This document shows, one piece after another, positions 1 through 6,447 of a DNA stretch of 10,358 nt (position 1 is its first letter; each line of letters opens with the position of its first letter). Location: contig CAIKQM010000113.1 in NCBI GenBank assembly GCA_903829565.1, forward strand, positions 1 to 10,358. The letters are read 5' to 3'. Source of the DNA: an uncultured Planctomycetota bacterium. GTDB lineage: Bacteria > Planctomycetota > UBA1135 > GCA-002686595. The notes under the pieces are model-generated. The model was not told where the DNA came from and ran no database searches. It saw nothing but the letters and a program-made list of their open reading frames with translations. The translations under genes were made by a program, and so were the position numbers.

Positions 1-636
1 CGCGCAGACTTTGTCGCCGCCACACAGAGAGCCGAGCAAGCAGGTTTTGATGCGCTGGAAATCCATGCGGCGCATGGCTACCTACTGTCAAGTTTCCTTT
101 CCCCTCTCTCGAACCGACGCACGGACGAGTTTGGTGGCAACCTTGAAGGCCGCATGCGCTGGCCTCTGGAAGTGGTACGCGCCGTCCGCGCCGTCTGGCC
201 CGCGCACAAGCCCCTCTTTGTGCGCATCAGCGCGTCAGACTGGCTTGACAGTCAAGGCGGCTTTACTTGTGACGAAGCGGTGGCCTTGGCGCGCGAGCTG
301 AAGAATGCAGGAGTCGACTGCATCGACGTGTCCAGCGGGGGCAATTCTCCCCTTTCGCGCATCGACTACGGCCGCATGTACCAAGTACCCTTCGCCGATG
401 CGATCCGCCACGGCGCGCAGATCGCCGTGCAGTGCGTGGGCGCGGTGCAGGGGCTGGATCACGCCAACACCGTCCTGGCCGCAGGCCGCGCCGACCTCGT
501 CGCCATGGCGCGTCCGCACCTCGCCGACCCGTACTTGGCCCTGCATGCGGCCGCCGAGGCAGGCAAACACGACATGCCTTGGCCCAAGCAATACCTGGCC
601 GCCAAACCGCGGCCCAAGGCTGGCGAGCCGGATTGA
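1..636 (+). CDS. Old yellow enzyme-type NADH:flavin oxidoreductase (C-terminal part, cut by window edge)
   Basis: The 3' 211 codons of an FMN-dependent TIM-barrel oxidoreductase are open from base 1 to a TGA. The visible part starts inside the barrel. HAAHGYL (bases 64-84) supplies the paired active-site histidines that bind the substrate carbonyl or phenolate in YqjM-class enzymes. It is followed by FLSPLSNRRTDEFGG, the class signature. Later blocks VRISASDW, DVSSG, YGRMYQVPF and AAGRADLVAMARPHL form the FMN-phosphate side of the barrel. The order of these blocks and the ending WPKQYL resemble, from memory, the reductase half of the fused salicylyl-CoA 5-hydroxylase and 2-aminobenzoyl-CoA monooxygenase/reductase proteins. 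The missing N-terminus could therefore be either the rest of a stand-alone enzyme or a flavin monooxygenase. The family is certain; the substrate is unknown. The peptidase gene starts 35 nt downstream. Confidence 0.93.
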   Translation, partial: RADFVAATQRAEQAGFDALEIHAAHGYLLSSFLSPLSNRRTDEFGGNLEGRMRWPLEVVRAVRAVWPAHKPLFVRISASDWLDSQGGFTCDEAVALARELKNAGVDCIDVSSGGNSPLSRIDYGRMYQVPFADAIRHGAQIAVQCVGAVQGLDHANTVLAAGRADLVAMARPHLADPYLALHAAAEAGKHDMPWPKQYLAAKPRPKAGEPD

Positions 637-671
637 CCGGATGGGGGTAGACTTGGTGCAGAGCTAGCACC

Positions 672-2336
672 ATGACCCTCTCCTCCTTCACTTCGCTGGC
701 GCGCTACGCGCTCCCAACAGTACTCGTTCTGCCTGCCGCAGCCCAATCGCGCCCCCAGCTGGTGTATTGGGACACGCTCGACAGTCAAGGAAACTTGACA
801 GGTGGTCAGGTGATGCTCGATGTGCCGGATCGGGATGCTGTCTATCCGCGCATCCCTGCGGCGGTCGAGTCCTTCCAACAACATCTGCTGCCTCCCGATC
901 CGAACAAGCGCCTCGACATCGTCTTTGTCGGCGATGGCTACCAAGCGGCCCAGCTCGGCACCTACACCACGCATGTGGCCAACATCGTGGCGAGCTTCTT
1001 CGCGATCGAGCCGTACCTCACCTACCGCGAGTACTTTTCCGTACACCGCGTCGACGTCATCAGCGCGGACTCGGGCGTGGACAACGACCCGACGTTCGGC
1101 GTCGCGCGCAACACCGCCCTCAACATGAGGTACTGGTGCGACGGCATTGAACGGCTGTTGTGCGTGGATGTGGGGCTGGCCTATTCGTACGCAGCGAACG
1201 CACCTCAAGCGAACCTTGTGGCAGCCATCGCCAACAGCACCAAGTACGGCGGCGCCGGCTACCCGACCAATGACTTGGCTACAGGCGCCGGCAGCAACGC
1301 CGAGACGATCGGCATCATGCAGCACGAGTTCGGTCATGCCTTGGGCGACTTGGCTGACGAGTACGACTACGGCGGCCCGGCCACATGGACTGGCGGTGAA
1401 GTTTCGATGGTCAACGCATCGATCTACCCCTCGGCCCAAATGAACACGCTCCAGACCAAGTGGTATCGCTGGCTGGGCGTCAATCTGCCTGCGTTCGATG
1501 GCTTGGTGTCCACTTTCCAAGGCGCCAACTACAGCGTCAACGGCATCTATCGCCCGACGAACAACTCGATGATGCGCTCGCTGGGGCGGCCCTTCAATCT
1601 GCCCGCGGCCGAGGCCTTGATCGCGGAGATCTATCGCTTCACCGACCCGGTCGACTCGCATTCGCCTACGGGCACGACCTACAACGGCACAGAGACCCTC
1701 TTTGTAGTGCCGATGACCAAAGTCGGCACGCAGCCGCTGCAAGTGCAGTGGCTGTTGAATGGCGTGGCGATCCCGGGCGCCACAGGCAACACGCTGAACT
1801 TGGCGACGCTGGGCTTGACGGCTTGCACTTCGCTCATCGCGGCGCGTGTAGTGGATCCGACCACGATGGTGCGCGACGAAGGGCTTCGTCAAGGACTTTT
1901 GACACAGACCATCAACTGGCTGGTGGTCGCCACCCAGAACCCGATCACGACCTACTGCATCGCCGCGCCGAACTCTGTGGGCTCGGGCGCGACCATCTCG
2001 GCCGCAGGTAGCACCAGCATTGCGCTGAGCAACTTGCAGCTGACCGTAACCGGCCTGCCGCCGTCCTCGGCGGGCTTGTACTACCACGGCTCGAGCGCTG
2101 GACAGACGCCCTTTGGCAACGGCTGGCGTTGCGTGGGAGGCACGATCGTGCGCTTGCCGACGATGAACGCCAACTTGTTCGGCGACGCGACGCTCAACTT
2201 CAACCCTGCCAGCGCGCCCGCGGGCGTGGTGGTGCCGGGCGCGCTGCGCCGCTTCCAGTACTGGTACCGCAACCCGGCGGGCGGTGGCGCGGGCTTTAAC
2301 TTGTCGAATGCCCTGTCGGTGCAGTTCTGCCCCTGA
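672..2336 (+). CDS. Secreted M64-family (IgA-peptidase-like) zinc metallopeptidase with Ig-like and planctomycete C-terminal domains
   Basis: This is a 554-residue exported protease. Residues 1-24 are a signal peptide (hydrophobic core ALPTVLVLPAAA, probable cleavage before QS). The catalytic domain covers roughly 70-315. It opens with RLDIVFVGDGY, contains RYWCDGIERLLCVDVG, and carries HEFGHALGDLADEY with H218 and H222 as zinc ligands and E219 as catalytic base. The downstream D229/E230 is the likely third-ligand region. Residues about 325-420 look like an Ig-type fold (PLQVQWLLNGVAIPGATG). From 423 to the end is a cysteine-containing beta domain (YCIAAPNSVGSGA, PFGNGWRCVGG, FQYWYRNP) that I associate with secreted planctomycete proteins. 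A stop at 648-650 makes ATG 672 the first usable start; no clear Shine-Dalgarno is visible. The name reflects the peptidase family. IgA is an unlikely substrate for an environmental planctomycete, and the real target is unknown. Confidence 0.93.
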   Translation: MTLSSFTSLARYALPTVLVLPAAAQSRPQLVYWDTLDSQGNLTGGQVMLDVPDRDAVYPRIPAAVESFQQHLLPPDPNKRLDIVFVGDGYQAAQLGTYTTHVANIVASFFAIEPYLTYREYFSVHRVDVISADSGVDNDPTFGVARNTALNMRYWCDGIERLLCVDVGLAYSYAANAPQANLVAAIANSTKYGGAGYPTNDLATGAGSNAETIGIMQHEFGHALGDLADEYDYGGPATWTGGEVSMVNASIYPSAQMNTLQTKWYRWLGVNLPAFDGLVSTFQGANYSVNGIYRPTNNSMMRSLGRPFNLPAAEALIAEIYRFTDPVDSHSPTGTTYNGTETLFVVPMTKVGTQPLQVQWLLNGVAIPGATGNTLNLATLGLTACTSLIAARVVDPTTMVRDEGLRQGLLTQTINWLVVATQNPITTYCIAAPNSVGSGATISAAGSTSIALSNLQLTVTGLPPSSAGLYYHGSSAGQTPFGNGWRCVGGTIVRLPTMNANLFGDATLNFNPASAPAGVVVPGALRRFQYWYRNPAGGGAGFNLSNALSVQFCP

Positions 2337-2355
2337 GCAGCGCCGCACCCGCTTC

Positions 2356-3408
2356 ATGGCCTTGCGCAGTGTCGACAATCCGCCGAATCCGTGGCACGGC
2401 GCGCACGTGGAATGGATCGACGCGCCGCAGCCGGCGCAGCTGAAGGTGTATGAGGAGGACGCCAAAAGCCTCATCACCGAGCACGATTCGCCTGACATCG
2501 GCTTTCGCTTTGGCGCGAACCCGTATCGCGGCTGCCAGCATGCTTGCGCGTACTGCTACGCGCGCCCGACGCATGAGTACTTGGACTTCGGCGCGGGAAC
2601 TGATTTTGACACGAAGATCGTCGTCAAGACGAACGCGGCCGAGGTGTTGGCGCTGGAACTGGCGCCCAAACGCTCGGGCCAGCACCCGCTCGACGGCCAA
2701 CCGCTGGTCCTGTCGGGCAACACGGATTGCTACCAGCCGCTCGAAGCACACTACGAACTGACGCGTCGTTGCCTCGAGGTGTGTCGCGCGCGCGGTGTGG
2801 GCGTCGCCATCATCACCAAGAGCGCGCTGGTGCGCCGCGATATCGATCTCTTGGCGCGCATCGCGCGCGACGGCGGCGCCATGGTCAACATCACGGTCCC
2901 CTTCCTCGACCCGCGCACGGCGCGCGCCATCGAGCCGTGGGCTCCGACACCGAAGACGCGCTTTGAGGCGATGCGCGCTCTGTCCGAGGCGGGCGTGGAG
3001 GTCGGCGTGTCCTGTGCGCCGCTGATCCCGGGCCTGAACGAAAGCGACCTGCCGCAGATCCTCGAACAAGCGCACGCTCACGGCGCCAAGCGCGCCTTCA
3101 TGACCCTGCTGCGCTTGCCTACCAGCGTCTTGCCGGTGTTCCGCGAGCGCATGGCGGCGGCGTTCCCCGAACGCATCCACAAGATCGAACACGCGATTCA
3201 AGAGATGCGCGGCGGCGCCTGGAACGACGCGCAGTTCGGCGCGCGCATGCGCGGCACTGGCCCGCGCTGGGAGCTGACGCGGGCGCTGTTCGAGCTGACC
3301 TGCCGGCGCTTGGGCCTGAATGATGGCGAGGGGCGGCTCGGCCAACCGGGCGAAGCTCGCGCGGGAGCAAGCCGGTCAGCCCGGCAGCAGCAGGGTGAGC
3401 TGTTTTAG
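2356..3408 (+). CDS. PA0069-family radical SAM protein (spore photoproduct lyase-like)
   Basis: From ATG 2356 the protein is 350 residues. GANPYRGCQHACAYCYARP holds the radical SAM cluster C60-x3-C64-x2-C67, which binds the [4Fe-4S] that cleaves S-adenosylmethionine. THEYLDFGAGTDFDTKI follows, as in the PA0069/Rv2578c group of COG1533. Further family blocks are LSGNTDCYQPLE, GVAIITKSALVRRDIDLL and CAPLIPGLNE, and the C-terminus ends in QGELF, as is usual in the group. The reaction is not established for this family. An in-frame GTG at 2284 would extend the protein by 24 residues, but it would overlap the peptidase gene by 53 bp and add a sequence unlike the family; the conserved region begins at ALRSVDNPPNP. 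I therefore prefer 2356, 19 nt after the peptidase stop. The gene ends 19 nt before the convergent stop at 3428. Confidence 0.93.
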   Translation: MALRSVDNPPNPWHGAHVEWIDAPQPAQLKVYEEDAKSLITEHDSPDIGFRFGANPYRGCQHACAYCYARPTHEYLDFGAGTDFDTKIVVKTNAAEVLALELAPKRSGQHPLDGQPLVLSGNTDCYQPLEAHYELTRRCLEVCRARGVGVAIITKSALVRRDIDLLARIARDGGAMVNITVPFLDPRTARAIEPWAPTPKTRFEAMRALSEAGVEVGVSCAPLIPGLNESDLPQILEQAHAHGAKRAFMTLLRLPTSVLPVFRERMAAAFPERIHKIEHAIQEMRGGAWNDAQFGARMRGTGPRWELTRALFELTCRRLGLNDGEGRLGQPGEARAGASRSARQQQGELF

Positions 3409-3427
3409 GCCCGGCGTTACGGAGACC

Positions 3428-5149
3428 TCAGCGCTGGATAGGCACCGCCACCTTCGTCGTCTGCCCCGACACAACCGTGAACAGCGTACGCGGCTCGAGG
3501 ATCTGCACCGCGGAGTCTGCAACGCGCACACGTGCGGCCCAGTTCGCCGCGGGCAGCAAAGCGCACCGGAACGGCGGGTGGTCCAAGTGGAGAGAGTTGC
3601 GACTGTAGTACGCGCCTTGGTACTCCCACTCGAAGTCCACCACCACCGAATCGGTGTAGGGCTGACCATGTTGGTCGATGAGCTCGACCTCTGCGCTACC
3701 CAAGCCTTGCCACGCGTCCAGGTTCACGCTGGTCGTCTCACCGTTTTGGATGTGGATCTGCACGGGTTCGCGGCCCGGCGCAGGCCAGACAACGAAGGTA
3801 TGGTCCGCTTGAATACGCAAGTCGTAGGCACCACAGGGCAGACCTCGAAGGTACATCTGTTCGGCGCGGTAGGGATTCAGCGCGTACAGCAGCACCTCAC
3901 CGGTCACGCTGTGCTGTAGGCGTACCTGGGCGCGCGCGTTCCAGTTGGCGTCACTGCCCAAGACAGGCACGAGACGCAGCTCGCCTGCACAGGTGAGGCC
4001 GGACGTGGTCAGGCGTACCCGTTGCGGACCGGTCGGCCCCAGACGTGGGATCGTGAGCGCGGCCTTCACTGGAGCACAACCGGGAGGTTGGACCTCGAAC
4101 TCCAGCGGTCCGATCGCGGCAGGCCCCTCGCCTTCGCGCAGAAACAAGAGCAGCGAGGTCTTCCAACTGCCCCGCTCTTGCGACGGCACGTCGGCGAGGG
4201 CTGCATCGCCATACACCGCCGCCCACAGCTGCCGCTCGGCATCGAGGAGCGCCCACGGCTCGGTACCGTCTGGGGCCTCGGTCCAACTCGGGCCGACGGC
4301 AAGCACGTGCTCATCAGGCGCGCGGGCGGCCTGGGTATCGATATCCACACGCACGATGAGCCCATAGGCGGCCTGGACTTGGCACACGGCATCATGCGTG
4401 CCCGGCGCATAGGGTCCGGAGGCGCTTTGGCCCCAATACCCGGCCCCTAGGGCCAGCACGTTGTAGCGCTGGTCGGGATCCAAGCCGCGCAGTTGGAATT
4501 GCCCTTGCCCATCCGACTGGGCCAAGTGCACGTTCCAACTCGCGCGACCGGCGCTCACGGCGGCCACATCGCTTGAGCTCAGGTTGCGCTGGTGGCGCCA
4601 AGCAAACACGGTGAGGCGGTCGCTAGGAATCCGCCCGTCACACACGACGGAGCCCGCGATGACGCCTTCGGGCTGCAGTTCGATCAGGACTTCTTGCGGC
4701 GCTGGAGTCTGGGTGCCCGGGGTTGAAGGCAGTTGCAGTTCCTTGGTGGCAAAGCCTGCGGCGGACACCGCCACGCTGCATGGAGTGGCAAGCGACGACG
4801 TCGGCCGCACGAATGTGCAGCGGCCATCGGAATCGGTGACGGCCGAGCGAGCCGGTACCGCGGACTCCGCTGGTCCGACTTCCTCGACACGAGCATTGGC
4901 GATGGCCATGGAGCTGAAGCGAGACACTACACGCAGGCTCAGGCTTGGGATGCCAACCTGCGGGTGTGCTGGGACTACGCGAGGCGCCTCCGCTGAGCCA
5001 CTACGCTGCGTGTGCGGTTGGGCGGGCGAGGCCAGCGGTGGGAGAGCGGAGTCAGCCGATTGTGCGGCCTGCTCGATGCCGACGACCTGTGTAGGCCGTA
5101 AATACCAATACAGGCCGAGGCCTAACACGCTGACAAGGCAAACGATCAT
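3428..5149 (-). CDS. Membrane-anchored protein with carboxypeptidase-regulatory-like beta-sandwich repeats
   Basis: From ATG 5149 the product is 573 residues. A single hydrophobic segment at the N-terminus (IVCLVSVLGLGLYWYL) would anchor or export it. A linker rich in Ala, Pro, Ser and Gln follows to about residue 75. The rest is beta-rich with no catalytic motif. At least two CarboxypepD_reg-like units are recognisable: one around AVTDSDGRCTF and VSAAGF, and one around EGVIAGSVVCDG, SDGQGQFQLRGLDP and YAPG. A similar fold probably occurs near the C-terminus (VELIDQHGQPYTDSVVV, then VVSGQTTKVAVPIQR). Such proteins are common in planctomycetes and are thought to act at the cell surface, but the role is unknown. 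In-frame GTG 5161 (adds VRQL, giving an arginine before the hydrophobic segment) and TTG 5179 are alternative starts; none has a clear ribosome-binding site. It follows the cysteine-rich gene closely and may be co-transcribed with it. Confidence 0.85.
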   Translation of the reverse strand: MIVCLVSVLGLGLYWYLRPTQVVGIEQAAQSADSALPPLASPAQPHTQRSGSAEAPRVVPAHPQVGIPSLSLRVVSRFSSMAIANARVEEVGPAESAVPARSAVTDSDGRCTFVRPTSSLATPCSVAVSAAGFATKELQLPSTPGTQTPAPQEVLIELQPEGVIAGSVVCDGRIPSDRLTVFAWRHQRNLSSSDVAAVSAGRASWNVHLAQSDGQGQFQLRGLDPDQRYNVLALGAGYWGQSASGPYAPGTHDAVCQVQAAYGLIVRVDIDTQAARAPDEHVLAVGPSWTEAPDGTEPWALLDAERQLWAAVYGDAALADVPSQERGSWKTSLLLFLREGEGPAAIGPLEFEVQPPGCAPVKAALTIPRLGPTGPQRVRLTTSGLTCAGELRLVPVLGSDANWNARAQVRLQHSVTGEVLLYALNPYRAEQMYLRGLPCGAYDLRIQADHTFVVWPAPGREPVQIHIQNGETTSVNLDAWQGLGSAEVELIDQHGQPYTDSVVVDFEWEYQGAYYSRNSLHLDHPPFRCALLPAANWAARVRVADSAVQILEPRTLFTVVSGQTTKVAVPIQR

Positions 5150-5195
5150 TAGCTGGCGCACGAGCAAGCCCCCTAGCAAGACACTGCCACACAGT

Positions 5196-5231
5196 AAGTA
5201 AAACTACTACTGAGAGTAAGACTACTACTGA
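5196..5231. repeat. 18-bp direct tandem repeat, two copies, spanning the stop of the cysteine-rich gene
   Basis: Units 5196-5213 and 5214-5231 match at 16 of 18 positions; both end in ACTACTACTGA on the plus strand. Read on the minus strand, each unit contains CAGTAGTAG. The first unit therefore provides the last Gln codon and a double TAG stop of the cysteine-rich gene, and the second repeats CAG-TAG-TAG in the same frame 18 nt later. The repeat lies 47 nt upstream of ATG 5149 of the next gene, so it could be a regulatory leader or simply a slippage duplication. Confidence 0.75.
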
Positions 5232-5641
5232 CCAGGCGGAGCTGGAATAACACAGAGCGGAGACCAATTACCACCCGTTGTGCTGATCACCTTAGAGCAA
5301 ACTCCTGTAGGCGTACCGCAGGAAATACAGTCGCCAATCAAAACAAGTTCCATCGCGGTTGAGCCAACAGCAACTCGCCTGAACGCCAACTGACAGCAGG
5401 GATCAGGGTTTTGACCGGCCCCACAATTGCAAATCTTGTATCCACCCCAAGTTGTCGTCCCAACACGAGCTGTGCAGCCACCCGAACTGCACGCTCCTGC
5501 ACAATTGAGAGTTGGACCACTCGGATTACCTGTGACACCTCTGCAATCGCTGGAGGAGCCGGAGGCGGGCAATAGCAAAAAGATCGAAACCAGTGCGGTT
5601 GCCGTGCATACTATTGCTCTTTTATACGTCATGGTCTTCAT
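5225..5641 (-). CDS. Small secreted cysteine-rich protein, family not recognised
   Basis: This is a 138-residue protein starting at ATG 5641; ATG 5632 is an equally plausible start three codons later. A clear signal peptide (charged KTMTYKR, hydrophobic core AIVCTATALVSIFLLLP, cleavage near ASG) leaves a mature chain of about 108 residues with 12 cysteines, an even number compatible with six disulfides. The cysteine spacing is distinctive: C-x13-C-x3-C-x4-C, then after 14 residues C-x-C, after 8 a CC pair, after 21 C-x2-C, then x6 and x14 to the last two. The chain is rich in Gly, Ser and Thr and ends in APPGQ. There is no lipobox and no catalytic motif. G+C is about 50% by eye (30 of 60 bases in 5281-5340), well below the neighbours. 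I do not recognise the family. The signal peptide and regular cysteines argue that it is a real gene. Confidence 0.75.
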   Translation of the reverse strand: MKTMTYKRAIVCTATALVSIFLLLPASGSSSDCRGVTGNPSGPTLNCAGACSSGGCTARVGTTTWGGYKICNCGAGQNPDPCCQLAFRRVAVGSTAMELVLIGDCISCGTPTGVCSKVISTTGGNWSPLCVIPAPPGQ

Positions 5642-5741
5642 GTGAAGTTGTGGTTCTGAAATACAAGGTTTGTGGAAGCCACTACCTAAGAAGCTTATGC
5701 CCACAGCGAGCATGAACGCAAAAAGCGTCGCGACCCCTTTA

Positions 5742-5757
5742 ATGCTAACTCTAGCAT
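5742..5757. other. Short inverted repeat between thioesterase and cysteine-rich gene
   Basis: ATGCTA at 5742-5747 and TAGCAT at 5752-5757 form a perfect 6-bp stem with an ACTC loop, 24 nt past the thioesterase stop. No T-run follows on the minus strand, so it is a poor intrinsic terminator. It could be an operator or chance. The rest of the 140-nt gap (5642-5781) shows no convincing promoter. Confidence 0.3.
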
Positions 5758-5781
5758 CGTGGTTATGCGAGCGCAAGCCGC

Positions 5782-6255
5782 TCACCAACGATGGTAGGCC
5801 GGGTGATCTTCTTTGACGGCCACAAAGGTGCCGCGGCAGGTGGCAGTGATTTTGCCGCCGGCCTCTAGTTCGGCTTCCACGATGGCGCGATCGGCACTCG
5901 ACTCGACGACGCGCGCGCGGAGCAGCAGCGGGCCGTGGGTGGGCGTGGGGCGCTTGAGGCGCACATGAAAGTCCGCGGTGACCGTGCACGGGGGCGTGGT
6001 GGCGCCGGACTGTTGCATCAAATGCCAGGCGGCGGTCCAGTTGCTGTGGCAATCCAGCAGCGTGCCGGTGATCCCGCCGCTCAACATGCCGGGAAAGGCC
6101 TCGTGGTGGGGCTCGGGCTGCCACGTCGCTTCGGTGTGATCGCCGCAGGCGTGGCTCTTGATGCGCAAGCCGCGCTCGTTTGCCGGGCCGCAGCCGAAAC
6201 AGCGGCCGTTGGGTGAGTAGCGGTCCTGCAGGGAGAGTGCGCTAGTGTCGGTCAT
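5782..6255 (-). CDS. PaaI-like hotdog-fold thioesterase
   Basis: A 157-residue single-domain protein, the usual length for a hotdog thioesterase, which hydrolyses acyl-CoA thioesters as a multimer. The N-terminal block CFGCGPANERGLRI (residues 19-32) is typical of one PaaI-like subgroup. LSGGITGTLLDCHSNWTA (58-75) is the hot-dog helix with D68 in the position of the usual catalytic acid. The His of the common HGG motif is Ser here, so the exact mechanism may differ. TADFHVRLKRPTP (93-105) and the strand around ATCRGTFVAV (138-147) complete the fold. ATG 6255 lies downstream of the tRNA terminator hairpin, so the gene probably needs its own promoter or read-through. No cognate catabolic genes adjoin it, so the substrate cannot be assigned. 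Confidence 0.88.
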   Translation of the reverse strand: MTDTSALSLQDRYSPNGRCFGCGPANERGLRIKSHACGDHTEATWQPEPHHEAFPGMLSGGITGTLLDCHSNWTAAWHLMQQSGATTPPCTVTADFHVRLKRPTPTHGPLLLRARVVESSADRAIVEAELEAGGKITATCRGTFVAVKEDHPAYHRW

Positions 6256-6270
6256 GGTCGTCGCGACTGG

Positions 6271-6304
6271 CTCAAAACAACTCCGGCCGCGAAGTCGCGG
6301 CCGG
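6271..6304 (-). terminator. Rho-independent terminator downstream of tRNA-Val
   Basis: CCGGCCGCG (6283-6291) pairs perfectly with CGCGGCCGG (6296-6304) around a 4-nt loop, giving a 9-bp all-G:C stem. On the minus strand it is followed by AGTTGTTTTGAG. It begins 7 nt after the CCA end of the tRNA gene and sits before the thioesterase start, as expected for a terminator of the tRNA transcript. Confidence 0.75.
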
Positions 6305-6311
6305 GGGTGAT

Positions 6312-6386
6312 TGGTGGGCTAGACAGGACTCGAACCTGTAACTTCCACGATGTGAACATGGCACTCTGCCATTGAGTTACTAGCCC
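6312..6386 (-). tRNA. tRNA-Val (anticodon CAC), CCA encoded
   Basis: The minus strand folds into a complete cloverleaf of 72 nt plus an encoded CCA. The acceptor is GGGCTAG with CTAGCCC, the D stem ACTC with GAGT around the loop AATGGCA, and the anticodon stem CCATG with CGTGG (one G-U pair). The anticodon loop is TTCACAT, giving CAC, which reads GUG. The T arm is ACAGG-TTCGAGT-CCTGT with discriminator A. It lies 61 nt after the sigma-factor stop and is followed by a strong terminator. Confidence 0.95.
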
Positions 6387-6388
6387 TT

Positions 6389-6417
6389 TTGTGGACGGAG
6401 AAGGTTACCGTCCGCAA
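6389..6417. other. Inverted repeat just upstream of the tRNA gene
   Basis: GGACGG (6393-6398) pairs with CCGTCC (6408-6413) around a 9-nt loop, and TTG/CAA extend the stem beyond one non-Watson-Crick pair. It sits between the sigma-factor stop (6448) and the 5' end of tRNA-Val (6386). No T-run follows on either strand, so it may be a weak or Rho-assisted end for the sigma transcript, a tRNA leader structure, or chance. Confidence 0.35.
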
Positions 6418-6447
6418 GGCGGGAGCGCAACTAGTCCTTGCCCCCAA

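Noticed and set aside
245..791. Shared string TGACAGTCAAGG-like in the oxidoreductase and CGACAGTCAAGG in the peptidase
   Set aside because: The identity is only about 11-12 bp, in two unrelated coding contexts with no flanking similarity.
784..799. Hairpin GTCAAG-GAAA-CTTGAC with a GNRA-type loop
   Set aside because: It lies inside the peptidase coding sequence, is only 6 bp, and needs no explanation beyond chance.
459..2498. Antisense reading frame of 679 codons opposite the M64 peptidase
   Set aside because: The plus strand encodes a recognisable peptidase throughout. The antisense product is rich in Arg, His, Val and Ala with no domain, as expected for mirror frames in high-GC DNA.
2296..3345. 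Antisense reading frame of 349 codons opposite the radical SAM gene
   Set aside because: It mirrors a clear radical SAM protein, has low-complexity Arg/Ala-rich composition and no motif.
5225..5713. Longer start for the cysteine-rich protein at ATG 5713
   Set aside because: It would place a second hydrophobic segment (LAVGISFLGSG) before an already complete signal peptide at 5641. Initiation at 5641 or 5632 is simpler.
5680..5722. Possible minus-strand promoter TTGCGT with CATAAG about 16 nt downstream
   Set aside because: Only partial matches to both hexamers, and planctomycete promoter consensus is uncertain, so it is not listed as a feature.
5727..5734. 8-bp palindrome GTCGCGAC upstream of the cysteine-rich gene
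   Set aside because: Too short and too common in high-GC DNA to call an operator without further copies.
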